From positions 2,232,001 through 2,296,000 of the forward strand of contig CAVQXR010000001.1 in the NCBI GenBank assembly GCA_963717955.1: DNA of 64,000 nt, written 5' to 3'. Under the pieces are notes generated by a model. That model saw nothing but the letters and a program-made list of their open reading frames with translations, had not been told where the DNA came from and did not search any database. This document shows, in pieces, positions 15,190 through 23,940 of the stretch. A program made the translations under genes and the position numbers. Numbering within the stretch: the first letter of the stretch is position 1; each line of letters opens with the position of its first letter. Origin of the DNA: CAVQXR01 sp963717955 (GTDB taxonomy: Bacteria; Actinomycetota; Thermoleophilia; Gaiellales; Gaiellaceae).

Positions 15190-16176
15190 ATGCTCGAGCC
15201 GCAGGGATACCGGCCGTCCACGGCCCGCGCGGTCGCCCGGCGGCTGCTCGAGAACCTCGAGACCGTGATCCACGGGAAGCGCCACGAGCTGGAGCTCGTA
15301 CTCAGCGCGCTCGCATGTCAGGGGCACGTCCTGTTCGAGGACGTGCCCGGCACCGCGAAGACGGTACTGACCCGGGCCGTCGCCGGGAGCATCGAGGGCG
15401 CCACCGTCTCGCGGATCCAGTGCACGCCCGATCTCCAGCCGGCGGACATCACCGGGTCGTCGATCTTCAACCTGAAGACCCGCGAGTTCGAGTTCCGGCC
15501 GGGCCCGATCTTCGCGAACGTCGTCCTGCTCGACGAGGTGAACCGGGCGACGCCGAAGACGCAGGCGGCGCTGCTCGAGGCGATGGCCGAGCGTCAGGTC
15601 ACGGTCGACGGCGAGACGCGCGCGCTTCCGGAGCCGTTCCTGCTGCTCGCGACCGAGAACCCGGTCGAGCAGGAGGGAACCTTCGTGCTGCCCGAAGCGG
15701 AGCTCGACCGCTTCTTCCTGCGCACCGCGCTCGGCTATCCGGGCGCCGCCACCGAGGTCGGGATCATCCGCGAGCAGCGGCACGGGCATCCGCTGGAGCG
15801 GCTCCGGCCGGTCCTCACGGTCGACGAGGTGCTCGAGCTCCGCCGTGCCGTCGAGGACGTCTACGTCGACGTGCTCCTCGAGGAATGGATCGTCGAGCTC
15901 GTCGGCGCGACCCGCCGGCTCCCGATCATCGAGCTCGGAGCGTCGGTCCGCGGGTCGATCGCGCTCGAGCGCGCGGCGCGGGCGTGGGCGCTCGTCCGCG
16001 GTCGCGACTGGGTCGAGCCCGCCGACGTCGAGACGCTCTTCCTGCCGGTGATCGCGCACCGCGTGCTGTTCACCCCCCTCTTCGCCGCGGAGGCCAGGAC
16101 GCTCGGCCGGGAGGCCGCGCTGGCCGTGTTCCGCGACCGCTGCCTCGAGGCCGCGCCGGCCCCGACCGCGGGCTGA
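15190..16176 (+). CDS. MoxR-family AAA+ ATPase
   Basis: 328-aa ATPase with Walker A (EDVPGTAKT), Walker B (VVLLDEVNRA), the pre-sensor TPDLQPADITGS and sensor 1 (LATENPVEQEG). MoxR ATPases act as chaperones together with VWA-domain proteins, often for enzyme or envelope maturation. ATG 15190 is the first start before the conserved core. It leads a six-gene plus-strand unit (to 20496) in which most neighbours overlap by GTGA, so the complex is probably made stoichiometrically. Confidence 0.92.
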   Translation: MLEPQGYRPSTARAVARRLLENLETVIHGKRHELELVLSALACQGHVLFEDVPGTAKTVLTRAVAGSIEGATVSRIQCTPDLQPADITGSSIFNLKTREFEFRPGPIFANVVLLDEVNRATPKTQAALLEAMAERQVTVDGETRALPEPFLLLATENPVEQEGTFVLPEAELDRFFLRTALGYPGAATEVGIIREQRHGHPLERLRPVLTVDEVLELRRAVEDVYVDVLLEEWIVELVGATRRLPIIELGASVRGSIALERAARAWALVRGRDWVEPADVETLFLPVIAHRVLFTPLFAAEARTLGREAALAVFRDRCLEAAPAPTAG

Positions 16177-16178
16177 CC

Positions 16179-17006
16179 ATGCCCGCGCACGACCTCACCG
16201 TCCCGCTGATCCCGCGCAGGCGGATCGCCGCCCTCCCCTACGGGACGATGCGGTCGCGGCGACGCGGGGTCGGCCTCGACCTCGTCGGGGCGCGCGCCTA
16301 CCGGCCCGGCGACGACGCGCGGGCGATCGACCATCGCGCGTCCGCCCGCCGCTCCTCGGAGCTCGGCCGCGACGAGCTGATCGTGAGGGAGTTCGCGACC
16401 GAGGAGGCGACCCGCGTCGTCGTGCTGGCCGACGGGCTCCCGTCGATGGAGCTCTTTCCGGACGCCCTGCCCTGGCTTCGCAAGCCGCGTGCGGTCGAGG
16501 AGGCGGGTCACGTCCTCGCCGGGAGCGCGACGGCCGCCCGCTGTGAGCTCCGTACCGAGGCCGTGGCCCGGGAGGGCCTCGACGAGGCCCTCCGCCGGCT
16601 CCTCACCGCCACCCGGTCGCTGCCGGCCGGGGCCTTCCTGTTCCTCGTTTCCGACATGCTCGAGCCTCCGTCCCGGGAGCTCCTCGCCGGAGCGCTCGCG
16701 CGCGGCTGGGACGTCGTTCCCGTGATCACACAGGATCCGACCTGGGAGCGGAGCTTCCCGGACGTCGGCGGCACCTCGATCCCCGTGACCGATCCGGCGA
16801 GCGGCCGAACACGTCTCGTGCGCCTCACGCCCGATGAGGCTGCCGATCGCCGAAGCGAGAACGAGCGGCGCTTCCGCCGGCTGCTCGCGGGCCTCTCGGG
16901 CATCGGGCTCGACCACGTGCTGATCGACCGGCACGACCCCGGCCGGGTGCTGGCGGCGTTCGCCGCCTGGTCGGCCGGGAGGCGTGGAGGGGCGCGGTCG
17001 CTGTGA
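16179..17006 (+). CDS. DUF58 protein (VWA-like partner of MoxR)
   Basis: 275 aa. The DUF58 core is visible as VGLDLVGARAYRPGDDARAIDHRASAR followed by a VWA-like fold (VVVLADGLPSM, FLFLVSDML). No membrane helix. DUF58 proteins almost always sit directly after moxR and are thought to be its adaptor or client. Starts 2 bp after the MoxR stop; its own stop overlaps the next GTG (GTGA at 17003). Confidence 0.9.
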   Translation: MPAHDLTVPLIPRRRIAALPYGTMRSRRRGVGLDLVGARAYRPGDDARAIDHRASARRSSELGRDELIVREFATEEATRVVVLADGLPSMELFPDALPWLRKPRAVEEAGHVLAGSATAARCELRTEAVAREGLDEALRRLLTATRSLPAGAFLFLVSDMLEPPSRELLAGALARGWDVVPVITQDPTWERSFPDVGGTSIPVTDPASGRTRLVRLTPDEAADRRSENERRFRRLLAGLSGIGLDHVLIDRHDPGRVLAAFAAWSAGRRGGARSL

Positions 17007-17923
17007 GGCGGACGCTCTCCATCGCTCTCGCCGTGCTCGCCGTCACGGCGGGCGCGGTCGCGGCGGCGATCGCGCTCGGCACGGGCGGCGGCGGCGAGGC
17101 GCCGGCCGCCGCGGTCGAGCCGCCGGCCGACCTCGTCATCGCCGAGCCGTCCATCACTCCCACGCACGCCCTGTTCGGCGACCCGGTCGTGGCCGAGATC
17201 GCGATCACGGTCGACAACCGGCGCGTCGACCCGAACAGCGTGCTCGTCGGGCCGCGGTTCGCACCGTTCGACCGGATCGGCAACCCGGAGATCACGATGG
17301 TCGAGGCGGGCGAGACGACGATCCTCACGTACCGGTTCCTCCTCCAGTGCATCAGCCGCGGCTGCCTGCCCGGCGGTGACTCGCGGGAGATCGAGCTCCC
17401 CGCGGTCGAGCTCGAGTGGCTGCTCGTCGACCCGCCGAACCAGGGCCGCACCACGTTCCGCTGGCCGACCGTGGTCGTCGCCTCGCGCGTCGACCCCGCG
17501 CTCCGCGAGAGCGGCCTGCCGCAGATCAGCTCGCTGCAGGCGCCCCCGGTCTCCTACGAGCGAAGCCCGTCGACGCTCCGAGGGCTGATGCTCGCCGGGG
17601 CCGCCGTCCTCATCTGCCTCGTCGGCGGCGGTGTCGCCTGGTTCCTGCTGCGCCGTCGACGCAGCGCGCAAGCCGTGGAGGCAGCAGCGACGCCCTTCAC
17701 CCTCGACGACGCGCTCGCCGGGGTCGAGGACGCGGCAGCGTCAGGGGACGTCCGCACCCGGCGCACGGCCCTCGGCCGCCTCGCCGAGCGTCCCGAGGTC
17801 GGCGCGCTCGACGGGGTCGCGTCCCGGGCCCGGGCGCTCGCCTGGTCGCGCGACGAGCCGCCGACGGAGGCGATGAGAGCGCTCGCCGAGGAGATCCGGG
17901 CGCCCGCCGGGGGACCACCGTGA
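17003..17923 (+). CDS. Membrane-anchored protein of the MoxR/VWA operon (BatD-like position)
   Basis: 306 aa. An N-terminal signal or anchor helix (SIALAVLAVTAGAVAAAIAL), an extracytoplasmic beta-rich domain of about 170 residues, a second helix near residue 195-215 (LMLAGAAVLICLVGGGVAW) and a basic cytoplasmic tail. Two Cys (CISRGC) lie in the outer domain and may form a disulfide. Its place in the operon corresponds to BatD, and the layout fits, but sequence similarity is not obvious. Overlaps both neighbours by GTGA. Confidence 0.75.
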   Translation: MRRTLSIALAVLAVTAGAVAAAIALGTGGGGEAPAAAVEPPADLVIAEPSITPTHALFGDPVVAEIAITVDNRRVDPNSVLVGPRFAPFDRIGNPEITMVEAGETTILTYRFLLQCISRGCLPGGDSREIELPAVELEWLLVDPPNQGRTTFRWPTVVVASRVDPALRESGLPQISSLQAPPVSYERSPSTLRGLMLAGAAVLICLVGGGVAWFLLRRRRSAQAVEAAATPFTLDDALAGVEDAAASGDVRTRRTALGRLAERPEVGALDGVASRARALAWSRDEPPTEAMRALAEEIRAPAGGPP

Positions 17924-18912
17924 GCAGCGTCCCGGTGTGGGCGCTCGTGCTCTCGGCCCTCGTCCCCGTCGTCGTGCTCGTCGCCCTGCGCCGCCTCGTC
18001 CCCGTGACCGGCCTGGGGCTCGCCGACGCGCCGTCCCTGCGGCGGGCGGCCCGCCGGACGCTCGTGCTGAAGGGCGCGCTCGCGCTCGGCCTGGCCGTGC
18101 TCGTCGGCGTCGGCGCCGCGCTGCTGCGAGAGCCCGACGATCCGGTCGCGCAGCTGCTTCCGGGCGGCGAGACGACGGTCGTCGTCCTCGATGTCTCCGC
18201 GAGCGTCTCCGATCTCGTCTACCACGAGATCGCCGAGACCCTGAGCCTGCTCGCCGCGCGCTCCGACCGGTCGGCGCAGGTCGGGCTCGTGCTCTTCTCG
18301 GACACCGCCTACGCGGCGATCCCGCCCGGCGCGCCGGCCTCGGAGCTCGGCGGGTTCGTGCGCTTCTTCCGCCCGCGAACATCGCCCGACGAGCTCGTCG
18401 TCCGCACCGCGGGGATCGGCAGCACCGACGAGCGGCGCCAGTTCGGCCCGACCGTCTCGCAGGGCTCCCTCAACTTCATCATGAGCCCGTGGTTCCGGAA
18501 GTTCTCCGGCGGCACCCACATCTCGACCGGCCTGCTCGCGGCGCGCGAGGCGCTCGACGCGGCCGGAGTGCGAGGACGGATCCTGCTCGTCAGCGACCTC
18601 GACGACTCCTTCACCGACCAGGACGCGCTGGCCCACGAGCTCGCCACGGTCGGCTCGCGCGGCATCACCGTGGACGTGGTTGCGCTCCCGCCCGCGACGG
18701 TCGCGACCGTCAGGCTCTTCCGGACGGTGCTCGGCGACGACACGACGGTCGTCCGCTCGTCGGCGCTCCGCGCGTCCGGCGCCGGCAGCCGGCCGCAGCC
18801 GCCGGCGCCGCCGATCGCGTTCCTGGCAGTCGCCGGCCTCCTCGCCCTGCTGCTCGCCGCCCACGAGCTGCGCTACGGGCCGCTGCTCTGGGCGGGCGGA
18901 GGCCGGCGGTGA
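17920..18912 (+). CDS. Membrane VWA-domain protein (first of two)
   Basis: 330 aa: two N-terminal helices (about 5-22 and 46-65), a VWA domain with the metal-site motif DVSASVS, a second strand VGLVLFSD and VLLVSDLDDS, and a C-terminal helix (FLAVAGLLALLLAAHEL). This is the BatA/BatB arrangement, in which the VWA domain faces the periplasm or the cell wall. Starts at GTG 17920, overlapping the previous stop. Confidence 0.87.
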   Translation: MSSVPVWALVLSALVPVVVLVALRRLVPVTGLGLADAPSLRRAARRTLVLKGALALGLAVLVGVGAALLREPDDPVAQLLPGGETTVVVLDVSASVSDLVYHEIAETLSLLAARSDRSAQVGLVLFSDTAYAAIPPGAPASELGGFVRFFRPRTSPDELVVRTAGIGSTDERRQFGPTVSQGSLNFIMSPWFRKFSGGTHISTGLLAAREALDAAGVRGRILLVSDLDDSFTDQDALAHELATVGSRGITVDVVALPPATVATVRLFRTVLGDDTTVVRSSALRASGAGSRPQPPAPPIAFLAVAGLLALLLAAHELRYGPLLWAGGGRR

Positions 18913-19520
18913 CGCGGCGCTCCACAGGACTGCTCGCGGCCGCGCTCGTTGCCCTCGCGGCCGCGGTCCTGCTCGTGCTGCTCGCCCGCGGTATCGGCGA
19001 GGCCGCGGATCGCATCGAGTCGGGTCGGATCCAGGCCGCGGCCGCGCTCGAGGTCGAGCCGCCCGCGCTCGGCGTCGCGGCGGGGATCGTCGAGCCCTGG
19101 CTCGGGGTGGAGGAGGACACCCGCATCCAGGAGGCGCTCGGCATCGTCGAGCGAAGCACCGATCCGGCGCTCGCGAGCCAGGACATCGTGAAGCTCCACG
19201 CGGAGGCGATCGCGCGGCTCGGGCCGATCGCGGCCGGGAACGGCGAAGCGAGCGTCCGCTCCCGCGCGGCCGGGCTGATGGGCGCGCTGTACGCGACCGA
19301 CGCGCAGCTCGATCCGAGCGCGGGCGCCCGCTACCTCGAGCAGTCCGTCAAGGCGCTGAGGCTGGCGACGAAGCTCGATCCCGCCAACGAGGATGCGAAG
19401 CTCAACCTCGAGCTCGCCCTGGGCGCCGAGGTGCCGGGCATCCGCGTCGGTGCGGGCGCCTCCGAGGGGAGCGGGTTCTCGAGCGGCGCGGGCTCGAGCG
19501 GGTCGGGCAGCGGCTACTGA
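18909..19520 (+). CDS. Membrane-anchored helical protein of the MoxR/VWA operon
   Basis: 203 aa with one N-terminal helix (GLLAAALVALAAAVLLVLLA), a mostly alpha-helical body with a TPR-like segment (YLEQSVKALRLATKLDPANEDAKLNLEL) and a Gly/Ser-rich end. TPR proteins (BatE/BatC) accompany VWA proteins in Bat operons, and this is probably the equivalent. GTGA overlap with the preceding VWA gene. Confidence 0.7.
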   Translation: MTRRSTGLLAAALVALAAAVLLVLLARGIGEAADRIESGRIQAAAALEVEPPALGVAAGIVEPWLGVEEDTRIQEALGIVERSTDPALASQDIVKLHAEAIARLGPIAAGNGEASVRSRAAGLMGALYATDAQLDPSAGARYLEQSVKALRLATKLDPANEDAKLNLELALGAEVPGIRVGAGASEGSGFSSGAGSSGSGSGY

Positions 19521-19521
19521 C

Positions 19522-20496
19522 GTGCTCGGCGCGGCCCGTATCGCCTTCCTGACCCCGGAGGCGGCGCTGATCGGACTGGCCGCCCTCGTGCCGCTCGCGG
19601 CGGTCGCCGCGGCCGAGGTCCGCCAACGCCGCGTCCGGCGCGTGCTCGGCCTGCGCTCCCCGGGCCTCCGTGCGCGAACCGGGGTCGCCCTCGGCATCGC
19701 CCTCGCGTTCGCCCTGCTCGCGGCCGCCGCGGCCCAGCCGGTCGTCCGGAGCTCCCGCGAGGTGCGCCAGCGCGCCGACGCCGAGGTCTACGTCGCCTTC
19801 GACAACTCGCGCTCCATGCTGGCGCGCATCGCACAGGGCGCCCCGACGCGCTTCGAGCGCGCGCAGCGCCTCGCCGTAGAGCTTCGGACGGCGCTTCCGC
19901 GCGTCCCGGTCGGCGTCGTGTCGCTCACCGACCGCCCCGTCGTGCACGTGTTCCCCACCGGGAACGCGGCCGTCTTCGAGGAGACGGTCGACCAGGCGCT
20001 CGGGATCGAGAAGCCGCCGCCGGCGATCGGCGGGCAGGTGACCGCGACGGACTTCGGAACGCTCGGCCTCCTCGGCACCGACAACTTCTTCCGGCCGTCG
20101 TCGACCCGGCGCCTCGTCATCCTGCTCTCGGACGGCGAGTCGGTGCCCTTCGACGCCAGCGAACCCGCCGAGGGGCTCGCGACGGGGTCAGTGGGGATCC
20201 TCGCCGTCCGCTTCTGGAACCCGGCCGAGCGCATCTGGGATCCGGGGGGGAGGCTCGAGCCCTACCTGCCCGATCGGGCGGCGACCGCGGCGCTCGACCG
20301 CGTGCCCGCGCTCGTCGGGGAGCGCGCCTTCGCCGAGGACGACGTCGCCGGCATCCTCGGCCAGGCCCGCGCCTACCTCGAGGACGGGCCGGCGGTCGTC
20401 GCGGGACGGGAGCTGACGGGGTCGAAGCCGCTCGGCGCGTTCGTCGCCCTGGCCGCCGCGGTGCCGCTCGCGCTCGTCGTCACGCGACGGCGTTGA
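19522..20496 (+). CDS. Membrane VWA-domain protein (second of two)
   Basis: 324 aa with N-terminal helices (LIGLAALVPLAAVAAA; VALGIALAFALLAAAAA), a VWA domain with metal site FDNSRSM and VILLSDGE, and a C-terminal helix ending in TRRR. BatA/B-like. The GTG start lies 1 bp after the previous stop. It closes the six-gene MoxR unit. Confidence 0.85.
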   Translation: MLGAARIAFLTPEAALIGLAALVPLAAVAAAEVRQRRVRRVLGLRSPGLRARTGVALGIALAFALLAAAAAQPVVRSSREVRQRADAEVYVAFDNSRSMLARIAQGAPTRFERAQRLAVELRTALPRVPVGVVSLTDRPVVHVFPTGNAAVFEETVDQALGIEKPPPAIGGQVTATDFGTLGLLGTDNFFRPSSTRRLVILLSDGESVPFDASEPAEGLATGSVGILAVRFWNPAERIWDPGGRLEPYLPDRAATAALDRVPALVGERAFAEDDVAGILGQARAYLEDGPAVVAGRELTGSKPLGAFVALAAAVPLALVVTRRR

Positions 20497-20518
20497 GCGC
20501 TCGAGGGGCTGCCAGAGC

Positions 20519-20947
20519 TCAGTGCCGGGCGCCGGACGCGACGATCATGTCCAGCAGGCGGGCGGCGACCGTGTGCAGGAGCGCGACCGCGAGGCGCGGC
20601 TCCGACTCGAGGAGCCGCTCGAAGTCACTCCGGCCGATCGCGACCAGCCTGACCGGGGTCACGCTGCGCACCCTCGCCGAGCGCTGGGCGTCGGGCACGA
20701 GCAGGCTGAGCTCGCCAACGCACTCCCCGGGGCCGAGGTCCACCGTCCGGTGGGGAAGCTCGACTGCGACGGTGCCGTCCTCGATCACGTAGAGGCCGGC
20801 GCCCGGCTGGTTGCGCTCGATGAGCAGCCTGCCGGCCGGAAGCTCCACCTCCGATGTGAGCTCGGCGATGCGCTCGAGCGAGGCGTCGTCGAGCCCTGCG
20901 AACAGCGGGATCGCCTGCAGGTGTTCGATCGGCGTCGACGGCGACAC
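20519..20947 (-). CDS. Cyclic-nucleotide-binding domain protein
   Basis: 142 aa made of a single CAP_ED/cNMP-binding domain (IPLFAGLDDASLERIAEL, YVIEDGTVAVEL, GECVGELSLLVPDAQRSARV) without a DNA-binding domain. The phosphate-binding cassette GELSLL...RSA is reasonably conserved. Such stand-alone domains usually regulate a partner protein. GTG 20947 has TATGAA 6 nt upstream (leaderless). Convergent with the VWA operon (22-bp gap). Confidence 0.82.
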   Translation of the reverse strand: MSPSTPIEHLQAIPLFAGLDDASLERIAELTSEVELPAGRLLIERNQPGAGLYVIEDGTVAVELPHRTVDLGPGECVGELSLLVPDAQRSARVRSVTPVRLVAIGRSDFERLLESEPRLAVALLHTVAARLLDMIVASGARH

Positions 20948-20953
20948 GCGGGT

Positions 20954-20959
20954 TTCATA
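20954..20959 (-). promoter_or_regulatory. -10 box of the leaderless cNMP-binding gene
   Basis: TATGAA on the minus strand, 6 nt before GTG 20947. Confidence 0.45.
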
Positions 20960-21134
20960 TCATGCCCCGGCCGTCTCGCGCCAATATCGCACGCGCGGCC
21001 GGGCAGGGTCCGGGATTGCGGCGCCGCGTGGAACGAGGCTACCGTGCGGGACACTCTGTCGGGCCCGAGGGGGGTGCGGGGAGGCGCCACCGACGAGTCG
21101 ACCCATCGCGTCAACGCAGCGAAACGAGCCAACC

Positions 21135-21770
21135 GTGAGCCTTCGCAGCAGACTCTTCGCGCTCACCTACGACCGCCAGATGGTCAGGGTCGAAGAGGCC
21201 GGCTTGCGCAGCCTCCGAACGACGCTGCTGTCCCTGGCGAGCGGTCGCGTCCTCGAGATCGGGGCGGGGACGGGGGCCAACCTGCCCTTCTACGGGCCGT
21301 CCGTCGACTCGTTGACGATGACCGAGCCGGAATCGCCGATGGTGCGACGGCTGGAGCGACACGTGCGCGAGCAGGCGTCGCCGGCGACGGTCCTCCGCGC
21401 CCCAGCCGAGGAGCTTCCGTTCGACGACGACACGTTCGACGCCGCGGTCTCGACCCTCGTGCTCTGCGGGGTCGACGACCAGCGGCGTGCGCTGCGCGAG
21501 TTGCGCCGGGTGCTCCGACCCGGCGGCAAGCTCGTGTTCATCGAGCACGTCCGCTCCGACGAGCCTCGCCTCGCCCGCCGCCAGGATCGCATCAACCGCC
21601 TCCACCGGTTCCTTGCCGGCTGCGAGTGCAACCGCCGCACGCTCGACTCGATCCAGGCGGAGGGCTTCGAGGTCGCCCGGCTCGAGCGCACGGCGTTGAG
21701 CAAGGCACCGTCCTTCGTCCGCCCGCTCATCGTCGGCGTCGCCACCGCCGCGCCGGCTCCCCCAACGTGA
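21135..21770 (+). CDS. Class I SAM-dependent methyltransferase
   Basis: 211 aa. SAM motif I is VLEIGAGTGANLPFY, the acidic residue follows in MTEPE, and motif post-I/IV is AVSTLVLCGVDDQ, with RVLRPGGKLVFIEHV. The layout (short N-terminal helix, Cys-containing C-terminal half with GCECNRRT) resembles the UbiE/METTL7-like group. The substrate is unknown. GTG 21135 is the first start before the conserved N terminus. Confidence 0.85.
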   Translation: MSLRSRLFALTYDRQMVRVEEAGLRSLRTTLLSLASGRVLEIGAGTGANLPFYGPSVDSLTMTEPESPMVRRLERHVREQASPATVLRAPAEELPFDDDTFDAAVSTLVLCGVDDQRRALRELRRVLRPGGKLVFIEHVRSDEPRLARRQDRINRLHRFLAGCECNRRTLDSIQAEGFEVARLERTALSKAPSFVRPLIVGVATAAPAPPT

Positions 21771-21854
21771 GGCCCGCGGCGGTGGGCTGCGCCGACAGCG
21801 CCTCCGTCCACACCGCCTGCGTCGTACGGCGCGGATTCGGACGAACTCGCCTGC

Positions 21855-23306
21855 CTACGAGGGCCCTGAGCGGAGGTCGGCCGCGAGCACGCGGGCCGTC
21901 TCGACGACCTCAGCCACGAGGGTCGCGAGGTGCTCCGAGCCGGTGCCGGGGTGCAGGATGCAGGCGCGCAGCGTCTCGCGGCCGTCGAAGACGGTTCCGG
22001 TGAGGAAGGCGCGCCCCCGCGCCTGAACCGCCTCGGGCAGGGCGCGATTGACGTTGTCGAGGAGGGTGGGCGGACAGCCCGCCGGGCGCGCGCGGAAGGC
22101 AACGATGGACGTCTCGGGCGCGGCGGCCAGCTCCAGCTCGGGCTCGCGCTCGACGAGAGCCGCCAGCTCACGGGCGAGCGCGTTCGCGCGCGCAACCTGG
22201 ACGGCGAGGCCTGCGCGTCCGCGCGCGGCGATCGTCGCCCACGTCTTGAGCGCGCGGAACGGTCTCGTCTGCTCGAGCCCGTACTCGGCGAACGTCCCGA
22301 CCGGCGCGCCCGCGTCTTGGCGCAGGTACGGCGGGATGAGGCTGAACGCGTCGCGTAGGTCGTCGCGGCGCCGCACGAGCGCGCAGCCGGCGTCGACGGG
22401 AACGCCGAGCCACTTGTGCGGGTCGAGGGCCAGCGAATCGGCCCGCTCCATGCCGCGAAAGCGGGCCGCAATCGCCGGGTCGAGCACACCGAAGGCGCCG
22501 TAGGCGCCGTCGACGTGGAACCAGAGACCCTCTGCGGATGCGACGTCCGCCAGCACGTCGAGCGGGTCGACGATCCCGGCGTTGACGGTTCCCGCCGAGC
22601 CGACGAGCAGCGCCGGCACGGCGCCGCTCGCACGATCCGCGGCGATCGAGGCGCGCAGCGCGGCCGCATCGAGCCGGCCTCCGTCGAGCGGGACGTCGCG
22701 CATCGCGCCGCTGCCGAGGCCGAGCAGCTCCAGCCCGCGCCGAACGCAGCTGTGCGCCTCAGCCGGCACGTAGGCGACGAGCCGCGGGGCGCCCGCGAGG
22801 CCGTCGCGACGAACGTCGTGGCCGACCGCCGCCAGCGCCCGACTTCGAGCACCCGCGAGGCAGACGATCGTCGCCGCCGACGCGCCGCTCGTGAGCAGAC
22901 CGGCCCCCGGAGCGTGCGGGAACCCGACGAGCTCGGCCAACCAACGCACCACCGCGCGCTCGAGGTAGACGTCGGCGTGATCGCCGGAGACGGTAGCCGG
23001 GTTCATCGCGGCCGCCGCCAGCGAAGCGGCGACCCCGGCAAGCGAGGGGGGTGAGTTGACCCAGCCGAAGAAAGCTGGGTGCCCGTTGCCCATCGCGTGG
23101 GGCAGGACGTCGCGCAGCGCCGTCGCCACCAGGTCGTCGAGCGTGTACCCCTGCTCCGGCAGGGGCAGGTCGAGCAGCTGCCCGCGCAGGGCGTCCGGGA
23201 GCGGCTGCCAGACCGGGCGCGACGGCAGCACGGCGAGGTGGTCGGCGACGCCGTCCACCAGCGCGTGCCCGGCGCGGCGAAACGCTCGCAGCTCGCCTTC
23301 GCACAC
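21855..23306 (-). CDS. PLP-dependent group II decarboxylase (aromatic-L-amino-acid decarboxylase type)
   Basis: 483 aa. Decarboxylates an aromatic or related amino acid. Family features in order: NGHPAFFGW near residue 90, SGASAATI, HVDGAYGAF (cofactor Asp), and DPHKWLGVP with the PLP lysine. GTG 23306 is preferred over ATG 23318, because TATGCT lies 7 nt upstream of it and overlaps the ATG, which would place that ATG before the transcription start. A 12-bp-longer protein is possible. The substrate (Tyr, Trp, Phe, Glu, Asp) cannot be decided by eye. Confidence 0.85.
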   Translation of the reverse strand: MCEGELRAFRRAGHALVDGVADHLAVLPSRPVWQPLPDALRGQLLDLPLPEQGYTLDDLVATALRDVLPHAMGNGHPAFFGWVNSPPSLAGVAASLAAAAMNPATVSGDHADVYLERAVVRWLAELVGFPHAPGAGLLTSGASAATIVCLAGARSRALAAVGHDVRRDGLAGAPRLVAYVPAEAHSCVRRGLELLGLGSGAMRDVPLDGGRLDAAALRASIAADRASGAVPALLVGSAGTVNAGIVDPLDVLADVASAEGLWFHVDGAYGAFGVLDPAIAARFRGMERADSLALDPHKWLGVPVDAGCALVRRRDDLRDAFSLIPPYLRQDAGAPVGTFAEYGLEQTRPFRALKTWATIAARGRAGLAVQVARANALARELAALVEREPELELAAAPETSIVAFRARPAGCPPTLLDNVNRALPEAVQARGRAFLTGTVFDGRETLRACILHPGTGSEHLATLVAEVVETARVLAADLRSGPS

Positions 23307-23313
23307 GTCAGAA

Positions 23314-23319
23314 AGCATA
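23314..23319 (-). promoter_or_regulatory. -10 box of the leaderless PLP decarboxylase gene
   Basis: TATGCT on the minus strand, 7 nt before GTG 23306 and overlapping the alternative ATG. Confidence 0.45.
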
Positions 23320-23369
23320 GGCCGGGTGCCATTGCTGCTGCGCGCGGTTACGGGCCCGGCAGGCTGACC

Positions 23370-23427
23370 TGCCTGGCTCGCGTTTCGCGCGCTGGAGCGT
23401 CAAGGGAATTCCGAGACGGAGCACTAG
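23370..23427. mobile_element. Half copy (58 bp) of the 168-bp CTAG palindromic MITE
   Basis: Identical over 58 bp to the reverse complement of 45010-45067, from TGCCTGGCTCG to the terminal CTAG. The other half is absent. Its terminal CTAG contains the TAG stop of the adjacent minus-strand membrane-protein gene. Confidence 0.85.
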
Positions 23428-23882
23428 TTCAGGCTGAAACCGAGAATCGTCGCCGTGAGGAGAACCAGCGAGACCAGTCCACCAGCGAAAGCGGTCACCC
23501 GCAACAGCCCGTCTCTCCCGCGTAGACCGGCATTGGACAGGACAGCGGCGCATACGGCCATGAGGGCGACGGAGAGCACGAACATCCAGCCAAGCGCTGG
23601 GGAGCGATACGCGTCCCAGCGGCTGATGTCGTTTCCCCGGTAGCTGTCTTCGCCAAAGACGTAGGCGGTGAGCAGGACGGCAGTCAGGAGCGGAAGGGCG
23701 GCGAGCGCCGCGAGGGCCAGAGAGTGGCGTGACAGCCAGCGCCCGAGGCGGCCGCTGGTCGCGACCACAAGTAGGACAGCCCCGACCAAGAAGTTCACGA
23801 GCAGGACGACTTCAGGCGGCACCAACGCATCTTCGCCCTCGGGCTGGTAGTCGTGTGTAACCCGTTCTGTCCCTGACGTCAC
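23424..23882 (-). CDS. Four-helix membrane protein of unknown function
   Basis: 152 aa with four hydrophobic segments (about residues 26-42, 53-74, 96-113, 130-148) and a polar loop FGEDSYRGNDISRWDAYRSP between helices 2 and 3. No recognised family. GTG 23882 is the longest start and no -10 or SD decides it. The stop TAG falls exactly in the CTAG end of the MITE half copy, so the C terminus borders the insertion. Base composition is slightly less GC-rich than the neighbours. Confidence 0.65.
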   Translation of the reverse strand: MTSGTERVTHDYQPEGEDALVPPEVVLLVNFLVGAVLLVVATSGRLGRWLSRHSLALAALAALPLLTAVLLTAYVFGEDSYRGNDISRWDAYRSPALGWMFVLSVALMAVCAAVLSNAGLRGRDGLLRVTAFAGGLVSLVLLTATILGFSLN

Positions 23883-23940
23883 GCTCGCGGCAGATGGTCC
23901 CGAGTGCGATGCTTGGCTCTGCGAGCGAAAGGAGCAGGAG

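Noticed and set aside
23306..23318. ATG 23318 as start of the PLP decarboxylase
   Set aside because: It lies within the apparent -10 box; GTG 23306 has the leaderless spacing.
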